Assembly (NCBI RefSeq): GCF_017583045.1
Contig: NZ_JAGFBF010000005.1
Coordinates: 868,001 to 932,000, forward strand
Origin: Leucobacter tardus
Lineage (GTDB): Bacteria; Actinomycetota; Actinomycetes; Actinomycetales; Microbacteriaceae
Direction: 5' to 3'
Length of the DNA stretch: 64,000 nt
Part shown: in pieces, positions 45,010 through 54,329 of the stretch
Position numbering within the stretch: the first letter of the stretch is position 1
Layout of the letters: the number at the start of each line of letters is the position of its first letter
The notes under the pieces: generated by a model
Database searches by the model: none
What the model was told of the DNA's origin: nothing
Seen by the model: only the letters and a program-made list of their open reading frames with translations
Translations under genes and position numbers: made by a program

Positions 45010-46053
45010 ATGTCGGAAGTCGAACCGCACGTCCTGGTCGTCGATGATGATCCGGATGTCGCGCTCCTCGTGCGCATGCTGCTCGAGCGACGGGCGGGTT
45101 GCACCGTTGATGTCGCTGAAGACGGTGAGACCGCGCTCGAGCTCGTCACCGCGCGGATGCCCGACGTGGTCGTCACCGACATCGAGATGCCGGGCATCAG
45201 CGGGCTCGAACTGATCGAGCAGCTCCGCGTCCGCGCTCGCGACGTTCCGGTGGTCGTGATGACGGCTCACGTCTCAGTCGACTACGCGGTGTCAGCGCTG
45301 CGAGCGCAGGCCGACGAGTTCTTGACGAAACCGCTCGACGCGACGCGACTCGTCGACACCGTCACCCGGCTCGCCGCCGAGCATCGCGACCGCCGCTCGA
45401 CCGAATCTCAGCGAGAGGTCGTGCTCGCGATCGGCGCTCACCCCGACGACGTCGAGCTCGGCGCCGGAGGGATCCTCGCCGCGCACGCCGCGGCCGGAGA
45501 CGCGATCACCATCCTCACCCTGACCCGCGGCGCCCGCGGCGGCGACGCCGAAAGCCGCCAGCACGAATCGCTCGCCGCAGCGGAGCTGCTCGGCGCCCGG
45601 CTGTTCCTGAAAGACCTCATCGATACCGAGATCCCGAGCGGCGGCCCGACGGTGCGTCTGATCGAAGAGGTGGTCCGGGAAGTCGAACCGACGATCGTCT
45701 ACACCCACTCGATCCACGATCGGCATCAGGATCACCGTGCGGTGAGCGAGGCCACCGTGGTCGCGACCCGCCGCGTCGCCAGCGTGTCCTGCTACCAGAG
45801 CCCCTCGGCGACCATCGATTACCGTCCGACGAAGTTCGTGCGCATCGAGCGGTTCCTGGAGCGCAAGCTGGACCTGCTGCGCTGCTTCGACTCGCAGACC
45901 GCGAGCCGCGACTACCTCGACCCCGATTTCGTCAGCGCCACCGCGCGCTACTGGACCCGGTTCGGCGGCGGCACCGCGGTCGAGCCCCTCGAAGTCGTGC
46001 GCGAAAGCTCAGAACCGGCCCGCGCGTTCGAACACCACCGACTGGAGACCTGA
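45010..46053 (+). CDS. Response-regulator receiver fused to PIG-L/LmbE-type deacetylase
   Basis: 347 residues. Residues 7-118 form a receiver domain with acidic pocket Asp12-Asp14, phospho-acceptor Asp57 (VVVTDIEMPG), Thr85 and Lys107 (FLTKP). Residues 136-345 form a PIG-L deacetylase with the zinc motif AHPDD (His144, Asp146, Asp147) and THSIHDRHQDHRA (His242 as third ligand). The usual output of a response regulator is DNA binding; here an N-deacetylase for an N-acyl sugar or related molecule is attached, so phosphorylation may gate an enzyme directly. First gene of a six-gene operon with its likely kinase at the end. Confidence 0.93.
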   Translation: MSEVEPHVLVVDDDPDVALLVRMLLERRAGCTVDVAEDGETALELVTARMPDVVVTDIEMPGISGLELIEQLRVRARDVPVVVMTAHVSVDYAVSALRAQADEFLTKPLDATRLVDTVTRLAAEHRDRRSTESQREVVLAIGAHPDDVELGAGGILAAHAAAGDAITILTLTRGARGGDAESRQHESLAAAELLGARLFLKDLIDTEIPSGGPTVRLIEEVVREVEPTIVYTHSIHDRHQDHRAVSEATVVATRRVASVSCYQSPSATIDYRPTKFVRIERFLERKLDLLRCFDSQTASRDYLDPDFVSATARYWTRFGGGTAVEPLEVVRESSEPARAFEHHRLET

Positions 46054-47042
46054 TGACTGCACGCGTACTCGTGACCGGCGCCGGCGGACCGGCGGGTGTC
46101 GCGGTCATCCGGTCCCTGCTGCAGCGCGGCGACGTGACCGTCTTCGCCGCCGACATGGACGGCTGGGCGAGCGGACTCTATCTCGTGCCCGCACCGCAGC
46201 GACGCCTGCTGCCGCCGGGCAGAGATCCGGGTTTCGTCACCACGGTGGCGCGCTTCGTCGCGGAAGACGCGCTCGACCTGGTGATCTCGACGGTCGACGT
46301 CGAGCTGCTGGCGCTCGCCGACCGCCGCGACGAACTCGTGCCCGCCGTGCTCGCCGCACCCTCCGCCGACACGCTCGCCGTCTCGCTCGACAAACTCGCC
46401 CTCGCCGAGCGCTGCGCCGACACGCACCGCGCACCCCGCACCGTGCTCGCCGGACCCGAAGCACTGGCGGTGGACTGGGAGTTCCCGGTCTTCGCGAAAC
46501 CCAGGCAGGGCGCGGGCAGCCGCGGGATCAGGCGGGTGGACGATCGAGCCGCGCTCGAGGCGCTGCCGACCGACGCCGGCCTCATCGTGCAGGATCTCCT
46601 GCCGGGAGAAGAATACTCCGTCGACGTCATCGCGGATGCCGACGGATCAGTGGTGGCCGCCGTGCCGCGCACGCGTGCCCGGGTCGACTCGGGGGTATCG
46701 ATCGCCGGACGCACGGTGCGCGATCCCGAACTGGAGGAGACCGCCGCCGCCGTGGCTCGCGCCATCGGACTCGTCGGCGTCGCCAATGTGCAGCTGCGCC
46801 GCGACCGCGCGGGCCGAGCCATGCTGCTCGAGGTCAACCCCCGCTTCCCCGGCGCACTCCCGCTCACGATCGCGGCGGGCGTCGATGTTCCCTCGCTGGT
46901 CGTCGACCTGTTCCTCGGCCGCCCGATTCCCGACCGCATCGACTTCCGGGAGATCGCCTCGGTGCGATTCCTGGAAGACGTCATCGTCGATGTCGCCGAC
47001 GTGCTCGAATCGCCCCACGCCGGGCACCTGGACGACGCATGA
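46053..47042 (+). CDS. ATP-grasp carboxylate-amine ligase-like protein
   Basis: 329 residues. N-terminal Rossmann-like part (VLVTGAGGPAGVAVIRSLL), then ATP-grasp: FAKPRQGAGSRGIR (ATP loop), VQDLLPGEEYSVDVIAD, and MLLEVNPRFPGA (Mg-binding Glu/Asn). Enzymes of this CarB-like group join a carboxylate to an amine or thiol via an acyl phosphate. Starts within the deacetylase stop (TGATG). A plausible job is to acylate the amine exposed by the deacetylase, but the substrate is unknown. Confidence 0.85.
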   Translation: MTARVLVTGAGGPAGVAVIRSLLQRGDVTVFAADMDGWASGLYLVPAPQRRLLPPGRDPGFVTTVARFVAEDALDLVISTVDVELLALADRRDELVPAVLAAPSADTLAVSLDKLALAERCADTHRAPRTVLAGPEALAVDWEFPVFAKPRQGAGSRGIRRVDDRAALEALPTDAGLIVQDLLPGEEYSVDVIADADGSVVAAVPRTRARVDSGVSIAGRTVRDPELEETAAAVARAIGLVGVANVQLRRDRAGRAMLLEVNPRFPGALPLTIAAGVDVPSLVVDLFLGRPIPDRIDFREIASVRFLEDVIVDVADVLESPHAGHLDDA

Positions 47043-47758
47043 GCACCACGGCGCTGCTGCGCGGCGATCACCACGTCCACTCGACGTTCTCCGACGACGC
47101 CGTCTCGACGCTCGCCGAGAACGTGGCAGCGGCGCACGCGGCCGGCCTCGATACGCTGCGCCTCGTCGACCACGTGCGTATCAGCACCGCGTGGGTGCCC
47201 GAGTTCGTCGCCGCGGTCTCCGCCCTCGAGGTCCCGGACGGCCTGACCGTCGTCACCGGGGTCGAGGCGAAGATCCTCGACACGGCGGGTCGCCTCGACG
47301 CTCCCCCGCTTCCCGCGGGCATCGACCGGATCCTCATCGCCGACCACCAGTTCCCGACACCGGAGGGACCGCTCGGTCCCACGGCCGTCCGCGAGCGGCT
47401 CGCCGACGGATGGGCGGGCGAGGACGCCCTGGACGCGCTGGTGGAGGCGCTCATCGCCGCCATGGAGCGATACCCGGGCAATCAGCTCGCACACTGCTTC
47501 TCGATCCTGCCGAAGGTCGGGCTCGACGAGACCGACCTCGGCGGCGAGCGCCTCGCCGCGTGGTCCGCGACTGCGGCGCGCACCGATACGCTCGTCGAGG
47601 TCAACGAGAAGTGGGGATGCCCCGAACCCCCGACGCTGCGGGCGCTGAGGCGGGCCGGGGTCACGCTCGTCGCTTCGACCGACAGTCACGTCGCCACCGA
47701 TATCGGACGCTACGACCGCGTGCGCGCCCTGCTGCACGACGCCGACGAGCGATCATGA
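47039..47758 (+). CDS. PHP-domain phosphoesterase
   Basis: 239 residues. The metal-binding HxH is in GDHHVHSTFSDDA, with later ligands in LVDHV, GVEAKI, DHQFP, AHCF and STDSHVA, so the full PHP site is present. PHP enzymes remove phosphate from small molecules such as histidinol phosphate or phosphotyrosine. Overlaps the ATP-grasp and glycosyltransferase genes by 4 bp each (ATGA). Confidence 0.85.
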   Translation: MSTTALLRGDHHVHSTFSDDAVSTLAENVAAAHAAGLDTLRLVDHVRISTAWVPEFVAAVSALEVPDGLTVVTGVEAKILDTAGRLDAPPLPAGIDRILIADHQFPTPEGPLGPTAVRERLADGWAGEDALDALVEALIAAMERYPGNQLAHCFSILPKVGLDETDLGGERLAAWSATAARTDTLVEVNEKWGCPEPPTLRALRRAGVTLVASTDSHVATDIGRYDRVRALLHDADERS

Positions 47759-49242
47759 ACGAACTCTCCGGCTTCGAGATCGGCGTCGTCGTCTTTCTGC
47801 TCGCGTGCGTGCTCGTCGGGACGACCCCGGTGTTCAACACGCTCTTCCAGTTCGTGGTGCTCCCGTTCCACGCCCTGAAGAACCACTACCGGCACGCGGC
47901 ACCGTATGCGCCGAATGTCGCCGTCATCGTTCCCGCATGGAACGAAGGACTCGTCATCGGCGCATCGATCGAGCGGATGCTGAGTCTCGAGTATCCCGCG
48001 GAGCGGCTCCGGATCTACGTCGTGGACGATGCGTCGACGGATCACACTCCCGATGAGGTGCTGCGGCGCGCGGCCGAGCACCCCGGCCGCGTCGTGCACC
48101 TGCGTCGCGAGGTCGGGGGCGAGGGCAAGGCGCACACCCTGAATCACGGTATCTCGCGCATCCTCGCCGATGAGTGGGCCGAAGCCGTGCTCATCATGGA
48201 CGCCGACGTGATCTTCGCACGCGATTCCCTCCGCAAGATGACGCGCCACCTCGCCGACGCGGGCGTGGGCGCCGTCACGGCGTACATCGCCGAGGGCAGT
48301 CACGACCGCAATTACCTGACCCGCTTCATCGGTATGGAGTACGCGCTGTCGCAGCTCGGTTCGCGCCGCACGCAGAACGTGCTAGGAGCGGTCGCCTGTC
48401 TCGCGGGCGGAGCGCAACTCCACTCGCGGGCCAACCTCGAGGCGATCGGCGGCCGCATTCCGACGGGCACCCTGGCCGAGGACACCATGACCACGTTCGA
48501 GGGGCAGCTGCGCGGGCGACGCATGGTGTTCGAACCGCACGCCGTCGTGCTCGCCGAAGAGCCGAGAACGGTCGATGCGCTCTGGAAGCAGCGGTTGCGA
48601 TGGGCGCGCGGCAATGTGCAGCTCACCTCGATCTATCGCAAACTGTGGTTCAGGCCGAGCCGGACGCACCGCCTCGGGAGTCTGTCGTTCGGTCTCAGCT
48701 GGTTCAGCATCCTGTTGCTCCCCGCGTTCATGCTGCTCGCGGCAGGCGGACTCATCACCCTTTTGATCCTGCACAGCGAGCTCGCCGAACCCGTCTTCCG
48801 GTTCATGTGGATCCTGGCGGCGTGCACCTATCTCTATTCGATCCTCTTCGCCGTCCAGCTCGACGGACGCACGGGTCGCAGCTCGTGGCGGGAGGCGCTC
48901 CTGTTCCCCGGGGTCGGAGCGATGGTGCTCATGGCGATCGCGATCTTCCCGAGCGTCTTCGAGACGCTGCTCGTGGACTGGATCGGCGCGCTCACCCCGC
49001 GCGACCGCTTCGTCGTGAGCGCGATCCTCTATCTCTGGGGACCGATCTCGCTGCTCGGCGCCTGGGCCGCGCGCGGTCTCGAACGTCTGCCGGGAGGCAG
49101 GTTCCTCGCGGGTCTCTGCATCTACGTCTTCGGGTACGGATCGCTGCTCTGCGCGATCACCGTGGACTCGTACATCAAGGAGTGGCGGCGCGCCGACGCG
49201 ACCTGGGTGAAGACCGAGAAGGTCGGGAGGGTGGTCTCATGA
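47755..49242 (+). CDS. Processive family-2 glycosyltransferase, PgaC/IcaA-like, membrane-bound
   Basis: 495 residues. N-terminal TM (8-30), a GT-A domain with VVDDAST (Asp91/Asp92), DAD 149-151, LAEDT (Glu242/Asp243) and the processivity motif QRLRW (Gln279, Arg282, Trp283), then about four to five C-terminal TM segments (330-470). This layout is that of hexosamine polymer synthases such as PgaC, cellulose or hyaluronan synthases. The deacetylase at the head of the operon recalls poly-N-acetylglucosamine systems, in which synthase and deacetylase occur together. Polymer identity is inferred. Confidence 0.9.
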   Translation: MNELSGFEIGVVVFLLACVLVGTTPVFNTLFQFVVLPFHALKNHYRHAAPYAPNVAVIVPAWNEGLVIGASIERMLSLEYPAERLRIYVVDDASTDHTPDEVLRRAAEHPGRVVHLRREVGGEGKAHTLNHGISRILADEWAEAVLIMDADVIFARDSLRKMTRHLADAGVGAVTAYIAEGSHDRNYLTRFIGMEYALSQLGSRRTQNVLGAVACLAGGAQLHSRANLEAIGGRIPTGTLAEDTMTTFEGQLRGRRMVFEPHAVVLAEEPRTVDALWKQRLRWARGNVQLTSIYRKLWFRPSRTHRLGSLSFGLSWFSILLLPAFMLLAAGGLITLLILHSELAEPVFRFMWILAACTYLYSILFAVQLDGRTGRSSWREALLFPGVGAMVLMAIAIFPSVFETLLVDWIGALTPRDRFVVSAILYLWGPISLLGAWAARGLERLPGGRFLAGLCIYVFGYGSLLCAITVDSYIKEWRRADATWVKTEKVGRVVS

Positions 49243-49406
49243 GCGCGGGCAGGCACGCGGCACCCGAGTCCGGGGAGCCCGCAGCGATCGATGAGACGCT
49301 CGAGATCGCTGCGGATCGCCGTCGCGAGTGGCGTCTCGTGCCGCAGGCGCTCATCGCACTCGTCGTCGTCGCCGGGATCGTGGTACTGCGGGGGTTCTTC
49401 CTGTGA
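49239..49406 (+). CDS. 55-residue single-TM protein between glycosyltransferase and kinase
   Basis: A short gene nested by 4-bp overlaps on both sides: ATG at 49239 within the glycosyltransferase stop (ATGA) and TGA at 49404-49406 within the kinase GTG (GTGA). It reads MSAGRHAAPESG..., a charged 30-residue cytoplasmic part and one TM helix (LVPQALIALVVVAGIVVLRGFFL) to the end. Position and topology suggest an accessory to the synthase, as short TM partners are in other GT2 exporters (PgaD-like), or to the kinase. No recognisable family. Confidence 0.78.
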   Translation: MSAGRHAAPESGEPAAIDETLEIAADRRREWRLVPQALIALVVVAGIVVLRGFFL

Positions 49407-51169
49407 CGAGCGACTCCCCTCCCGAGGGCCGGTGGCTCCGGCTCGTGGACCGGCCCACGCCACTGCTCAAGCAGATGCCGACGTTCCTCGCGCTGCTGCT
49501 CGCGGTGATCCTCACGTCATTCGTGCCCGACATCGACTTCTCCTCCGAGCGCGTGGCGTTCACCGGGATCGGACTGATCGTCATCGCGACCGTCTTCGCG
49601 GCGATCATCAGCGTCCGCGGTGTCCTCGACAGTTCGTGGATCTTCCTGATACCGATGATCGACATTGTCGGGTTCGGTCTGTTCCGGGCGGGCACGGGCG
49701 GTGCGCAGTCGATCTATGGCGCGCTCGTCATGATTCCCGTGGTCTGGCTGGCCACGGGACCGGGACCCCGGTACGTCCTCCTGATTGCAGTCCTGAGCTC
49801 CTCGATCATCGTGGTGCCGTTCATCGCGAATCCGCCGGCGAGCGCGGCCGACTGGTTCCGCGCCGTGATCTCACCGCTCGTCTTCGCGACGGTCGCCGCC
49901 GTCGTCAACGAACTCTCGCGACTGCAGCGCGTGCGCACCGAACAGGCCGAGGCGCTCGCGAGCGAACGGGCGCAGGCGCTGGCCGAGAACCAGGCCATGG
50001 TGCAGCGCCTGCGCGACAAGGAATCCGAGAACCGGGAGCTGCTCGCCTCCTTCGAGAGCCTGTGGAGCTCCATCACCTCGCAGGGGGTGATCGCGGTGGA
50101 CACCGCGGGCGCGGTCACCGCGTGGAACCCCGGGGCCGAGCACCTGTTCGGACGGTCCGATGCCGAAGCGCTCGCGGGGCTGCGGTTCGCGGACCTCTTC
50201 CCCGCACGATCGCTGCAGGCGGTGCTCGATGATCGCGAGTGCGATCGCGCGGTCGTCGGGTCAGCCGGTGCCGTCGGCTCTGCGGATGCTGCCGAATCGG
50301 GTGCGCAGGTGCTGTTCACTCGGGTCGACGACGGTGAGCATGTCGAGATCGACATCCCGATCGTCACCGCGAACGGATCCGAGGTTCCCGCGCGACTCAC
50401 GGTGACCCGCCGCATCGGGGGCGACGGGCGCCAGCACGGCTACCTCCTCGTGATCACCGACGAGACCCGCACCGTCGAGGTCGTGCGGATGAAGGACGAG
50501 TTCGTCGGCATGATCTCGCACGAGCTGCGCACGCCGCTCAGCTCGATCATCGGTTTTCTCGACCTGCTGCGCGATCACCCCGACACGCCCCTCACCGATG
50601 AGCAGGGCGCGTTCGTGGACATCATCGAGCGGAATGCGCAGCGTCTGCTCGCGCTCGTCGGCGACCTGCTCTTCACCGCTCAGGTCGAGTCGGGGCGCTT
50701 CCCGCTGGAGCCCGTGGAGAGCGACATCGTCGCCCTGGTGCGAGCGGCGACCGAGTCCGCGACCCCTCACGCCGGCCGGCAGGGCGTGGCGCTGCACGTC
50801 GAGGTTCCCGAACCGCCGGTGCGGATGTCGGCAGACCCGGGCCGACTGGGTCAGGCGATCGACAACCTGCTCTCCAACGCCATCAAGTTCACCCCTGCAG
50901 GCGGCGAGGTCACCCTGACGGTGACCGACGACGCGCGGAGCGTGCACATCGCGGTCCGCGACACCGGCGTCGGCATCCCCGCCGATGAGCAGGGGCAACT
51001 CTTCACCCGGTTCTTCCGCGCCTCGACCGCGACCCGCAATGCCGTGCAGGGGGTCGGCCTCGGCCTCACCATCACCCGTGCGATCGTGCTCGCCCACGGC
51101 GGGTCCATGGACGTCACCAGCACGGAGGGCGAAGGCACCGAGTTCCGCATCCGGCTGCCACGGGTCTGA
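49403..51169 (+). CDS. Membrane sensor histidine kinase with PAS domain
   Basis: 588 residues. About five to six N-terminal TM segments (residues 27-170), a coiled linker (180-215), a PAS domain (215-330, SITSQGVIAVDTAGAVTAWNPGAEHLFGRS), HisKA with the phospho-His in MISHELRTPLSS, and HATPase_c (DNLLSNAIKFTP N-box; DTGVGIP; GVGLGLTI). It has no receiver. The only receiver in the operon is the one fused to the deacetylase, so a direct phosphorelay is the simple prediction. GTG overlaps the small TM gene. Confidence 0.92.
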   Translation: MTSDSPPEGRWLRLVDRPTPLLKQMPTFLALLLAVILTSFVPDIDFSSERVAFTGIGLIVIATVFAAIISVRGVLDSSWIFLIPMIDIVGFGLFRAGTGGAQSIYGALVMIPVVWLATGPGPRYVLLIAVLSSSIIVVPFIANPPASAADWFRAVISPLVFATVAAVVNELSRLQRVRTEQAEALASERAQALAENQAMVQRLRDKESENRELLASFESLWSSITSQGVIAVDTAGAVTAWNPGAEHLFGRSDAEALAGLRFADLFPARSLQAVLDDRECDRAVVGSAGAVGSADAAESGAQVLFTRVDDGEHVEIDIPIVTANGSEVPARLTVTRRIGGDGRQHGYLLVITDETRTVEVVRMKDEFVGMISHELRTPLSSIIGFLDLLRDHPDTPLTDEQGAFVDIIERNAQRLLALVGDLLFTAQVESGRFPLEPVESDIVALVRAATESATPHAGRQGVALHVEVPEPPVRMSADPGRLGQAIDNLLSNAIKFTPAGGEVTLTVTDDARSVHIAVRDTGVGIPADEQGQLFTRFFRASTATRNAVQGVGLGLTITRAIVLAHGGSMDVTSTEGEGTEFRIRLPRV

Positions 51170-51195
51170 CGTGTCCCGACGCAATCGCGAGCCGG

Positions 51196-52080
51196 CTACT
51201 CCAATGCCGCGGCGGCGGTCTCCAGCATGATGCTGGAGAGCGCATCGAGCACCGGAGACGAGAGGTTCCACCGCTGCCAGTAGAGCGTGAGCAGCACGGA
51301 GGAGTCGGTCCCCAGCTGCACCAGCCGCCCATCCGCCAGATGCGCATCGCACTGGGCCGACGGCAGCATCCCCCACCCCATGCCCAGTTCGATCGCACGG
51401 GCGAACTCCGTCGAGGACGGCACGAAGTGTCGGGGCGGATCGATCGTCGCGCGCGTAATGCGCTTGACGAAGCGCTGCTGGAACACGTCGTGCCGATCGA
51501 ACTCGAGCATGGGGGCGGCACCCAGCGCACTCGGTGTGACCCCCTCACTGAAGTACCGGCCCACGAACTCGGGCGTCGCGACGGCCCGGTACCGCATGCG
51601 ACCGAGCCGCGTCGAAGCACAGCCGGGCACGGCGGCGCGCGTCGCGGTGACCGCGGCCATCGCGGCTCCGCGACGCAACTGCTCCGTCGAGATCGTCCCG
51701 TCGGCACGCAGCACCTCGAAGCGCGCGCCGGTCTGCTCCGCCGCGCTGGCGAGTGCCGGCATGAACCAGGTCGCCAATGAGTCGGCATTCACCACGATCG
51801 GGACGACGGCGCCGCGGGCCGATCCCTCACCGAGTTCGCGGGCGACATCGTCGACGACCCGGTCCACCTGACGGGCCGCGCGCAAGACCGCCGCACCCGC
51901 CTCGGTCACGGCGACGGGGCGGCTGCGCTGCAGCAGGACGGATCCGACGCGCTCCTCCATGAGTCGCACGCGCTGACTGATCGCCGAGGGAGTGACCCGC
52001 AGGGCACGCGCGGCCCCCTCGAAGCTCCCCTCGCGCACGATGGCCGTGAACGTGCTCAGATACTCGATCGGCAACTGCAT
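51196..52080 (-). CDS. lysG: LysR-family regulator of lysine/arginine export (LysG/ArgP)
   Basis: 294 residues. HTH at 5-60 (YLSTFTAIVREGSFEGAARALRVTPSAISQRVRLMEERVG), then the two-lobed effector domain. The wording of the HTH and the divergent lysE identify it as LysG/ArgP, which switches on LysE when internal lysine or arginine rises. ATG at 52080; no strong Shine-Dalgarno sequence. Confidence 0.92.
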   Translation of the reverse strand: MQLPIEYLSTFTAIVREGSFEGAARALRVTPSAISQRVRLMEERVGSVLLQRSRPVAVTEAGAAVLRAARQVDRVVDDVARELGEGSARGAVVPIVVNADSLATWFMPALASAAEQTGARFEVLRADGTISTEQLRRGAAMAAVTATRAAVPGCASTRLGRMRYRAVATPEFVGRYFSEGVTPSALGAAPMLEFDRHDVFQQRFVKRITRATIDPPRHFVPSSTEFARAIELGMGWGMLPSAQCDAHLADGRLVQLGTDSSVLLTLYWQRWNLSSPVLDALSSIMLETAAAALE

Positions 52081-52082
52081 AT

Positions 52083-52133
52083 CTTCAGTGAAGCAGGTTT
52101 CATGGTGCTGAAGAGGATTGAGGCACGCTGAAG
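52083..52133. promoter_or_regulatory. Candidate LysG binding region
   Basis: CTTCA at 52083-52087 and TGAAG at 52109-52113 are inverted; a further GCTGAAG occurs at 52127-52133, giving GTGCTGAAG/ACGCTGAAG repeats. Located in the 90-bp lysG-lysE gap, upstream of the lysE -10. Confidence 0.4.
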
Positions 52134-52157
52134 TGGTGGGGGCGCTCGGATCCACCG

Positions 52158-52163
52158 TAATCT
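52158..52163 (+). promoter_or_regulatory. -10 element of lysE, leaderless type
   Basis: TAATCT ends seven bases before the lysE GTG and there is no Shine-Dalgarno sequence, so transcription likely starts at the start codon. Confidence 0.5.
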
Positions 52164-52170
52164 CGTCTGC

Positions 52171-52785
52171 GTGCTCACCCCATTCCTCATCGGCGCCGGC
52201 AGCGGCCTCTCGCTCATCGTGGCGATCGGCGCCCAGAACGCATTCGTCCTCCGGCAGGGAATCGGGCGCACGCACGTCCTGCCCGTCGTCCTCATCTGCG
52301 GGCTCACCGATGCCTTGCTCGAGTTCGCGGGCGTGGCGGGGATCGGCTTCGTCGTCGCTCGGGCACCCCTCGTGCTCGACGTCGTGCTCTGGGGCGGAGC
52401 CGTGTTCCTCGTCGGCTACGCGGCGACCGCGGCGCGCCGCGCGATGCGGCCCTCTGCACTCGTCGCCGGTCCGGGAGAGCCGGTGTCGCTGCGGCGCACG
52501 GTGCTCGCCTGCCTCGCGATCACCTTCCTGAACCCCCACGTCTACCTCGACACCATGGTGCTCATGGGATCCATCGGCAACGCCCAGGGCGACCCGGGAC
52601 GCTGGTGGTTCGTCGCCGGGGGCGCCCTTGCCAGCATCGCCTGGTTCTTCGCACTCGGTTACGGGGCGCGGGTGCTGACCCCGCTGTTCGCGAAACCCGG
52701 GGCGTGGCGCGTGCTCGATGCGGTGGTCGCACTCGTCATGCTCGTCATCGCCGCACGGCTGCTGCACGACTTCTTCACGGGATGA
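52171..52785 (+). CDS. lysE: L-lysine/arginine exporter LysE
   Basis: 204 residues, six TM. The family start IGAGSGLSLIVAIGAQNAFVLRQGI and FLNPHVYLDTMVLMGSIGNA are near-diagnostic of LysE/ArgO. It exports basic amino acids. GTG at 52171 as in the leaderless arrangement described for the promoter. Divergent from lysG. Confidence 0.94.
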   Translation: MLTPFLIGAGSGLSLIVAIGAQNAFVLRQGIGRTHVLPVVLICGLTDALLEFAGVAGIGFVVARAPLVLDVVLWGGAVFLVGYAATAARRAMRPSALVAGPGEPVSLRRTVLACLAITFLNPHVYLDTMVLMGSIGNAQGDPGRWWFVAGGALASIAWFFALGYGARVLTPLFAKPGAWRVLDAVVALVMLVIAARLLHDFFTG

Positions 52786-52816
52786 CGCGGGTGCGTCACG
52801 TGTGATCGCGCGTCGG

Positions 52817-52822
52817 TACACT
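52817..52822 (+). promoter_or_regulatory. -10 element of the amidohydrolase gene, leaderless type
   Basis: TACACT ends seven bases before the ATG at 52830 and no Shine-Dalgarno sequence precedes it. Confidence 0.5.
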
Positions 52823-52829
52823 GGCGCCT

Positions 52830-54329
52830 ATGGCCGACCTGCTCATCACCCGCGCCAGAATCGTCGAGCAGCACTCCTCCCCCGGAGCTCCCGGACCGAC
52901 GGATGTCCGCGTGGCGGACGGCGTGGTCACCGAGGTCGCCCCGGGCGGTGCACTCGCGCCGTCGCCGGGCGAACGCGTGCTCGAGGCGGACGGGCGCTGG
53001 CTGATCCCCGGCCTCTGGGATCAGCACGTCCATATGACGACGTGGGCCGCGTTCGCCGACCGACTCGATCTCAGCGGAACGACCTCGCCCGCCGAGGTGC
53101 TGCGACGCGTGGCCCCGGCGATCGGCGCGCTCGGGGCCGCGGGCGTCGAGCCGGATCGCGTGCTCATCGGCATGGGGTACCGGGCATCGCTCTGGGTGGA
53201 GCCGGCATCGGTCGCCGCACTCGACGAGGTGACCGGGCCGAGACCGGTGATCCTCATCAGCGGCGACGCGCACAACGGTTGGATGAACACGGCCGCACTG
53301 CGGGCGCTGGGACTGCCGGACCGCACCGGAGTTCTGGACGAGAACGACTGGTTCCCGGTCATCACGAGACTCGCTGAGCTTCCGGAGGGCGCCAGGACCG
53401 AGCACGACCAGGTGCGGCGCGCGATGTCCGGCGCCGCGGCCCGCGGCATCGTCGGCATCACGGACTTCGAGTTCGCCTCGAGCCACCGCATCTGGCCGTC
53501 GCGCATCGCCGCCGGCCTGAACGGTCTGCGGGTGCGCGCCGGGTTCTACGAGGAGGCGCTCGACGAAGTGCTCCGATCGGGCATGCGTACCGGGGATACC
53601 CTCGCCGGCCTGGTCACCCTCGGTCCGCTCAAGATCATCTCGGACGGTTCGCTCGGCACGCTGACGGCGCACTGCTGCGAGCCGTACGCGCCGAGCCCGG
53701 ACTTTCCGCGCGGCAAGCAGAACGTGTCGCCCGCGCGGCTCGAGCACCTGCTCGCGACCGCGAACGCCGCCGGCCTTGAGGTCGCGCTGCACGCTATCGG
53801 CGACCGAGCGGTGTCCGACGCGCTCTCGGCGTTCGCCGCGACGGGTGCGACCGGCAGCATCGAGCACGCGCAGCTCATGCGACGCGCAGACATCGGCCGC
53901 ATGGCGACGCTCGGGTTGCGGGCGAGCGTGCAGCCCGCGCACCTGCTCGACGACCGCGACGTCACCGATCGGGTCTGGGCCGACCGCGCCGATCGGGCGT
54001 TCATGCTGCGCAGCCTGACGGCGGCCGGAGTCCCCCTCGCTCTGGGTTCGGACGCGCCGGTCTCACCGCTCGACCCGTGGCTCGCCATCGACGCCGCGGT
54101 GTGGCGGGCTGAGGACGGCGAGAAGCCCTGGTTCCCGGAGGAGCGCATCACGCCGGCTCAGGCCCTGTTCGCGTCGACCGACGGTGCCGGCCCGGTGCGC
54201 TCCGGAGCGCTCGGCGACCTGGTGCTGCTCGATGACGATCCGCTGCGGACGCGCCCCCGTCACGTGCGCGTCGGAGCGACCATCGTGGGCGGCGCACCGG
54301 TGTTCGCGGCGTTCGACTCCTCGCGCTGA
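52830..54329 (+). CDS. Amidohydrolase family protein (YtcJ-like)
   Basis: 499 residues. Metal-binding HxH in LWDQHVHMT, later ligands in [21 protein letters not shown] and [27 protein letters not shown] is typical of the YtcJ/exo-amidase branch. It hydrolyses a C-N bond of an unknown cytoplasmic substrate. Its 3' end overlaps the convergent F420-type reductase gene by 70 bp, which is unusually long. Confidence 0.87.
   Translation: MADLLITRARIVEQHSSPGAPGPTDVRVADGVVTEVAPGGALAPSPGERVLEADGRWLIPGLWDQHVHMTTWAAFADRLDLSGTTSPAEVLRRVAPAIGALGAAGVEPDRVLIGMGYRASLWVEPASVAALDEVTGPRPVILISGDAHNGWMNTAALRALGLPDRTGVLDENDWFPVITRLAELPEGARTEHDQVRRAMSGAAARGIVGITDFEFASSHRIWPSRIAAGLNGLRVRAGFYEEALDEVLRSGMRTGDTLAGLVTLGPLKIISDGSLGTLTAHCCEPYAPSPDFPRGKQNVSPARLEHLLATANAAGLEVALHAIGDRAVSDALSAFAATGATGSIEHAQLMRRADIGRMATLGLRASVQPAHLLDDRDVTDRVWADRADRAFMLRSLTAAGVPLALGSDAPVSPLDPWLAIDAAVWRAEDGEKPWFPEERITPAQALFASTDGAGPVRSGALGDLVLLDDDPLRTRPRHVRVGATIVGGAPVFAAFDSSR

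Noticed and set aside
46178-47737. A 519-codon minus-strand frame opposite the ATP-grasp and PHP genes
   Set aside because: Low-complexity Arg/Ser product without motifs, opposite two well-supported genes.
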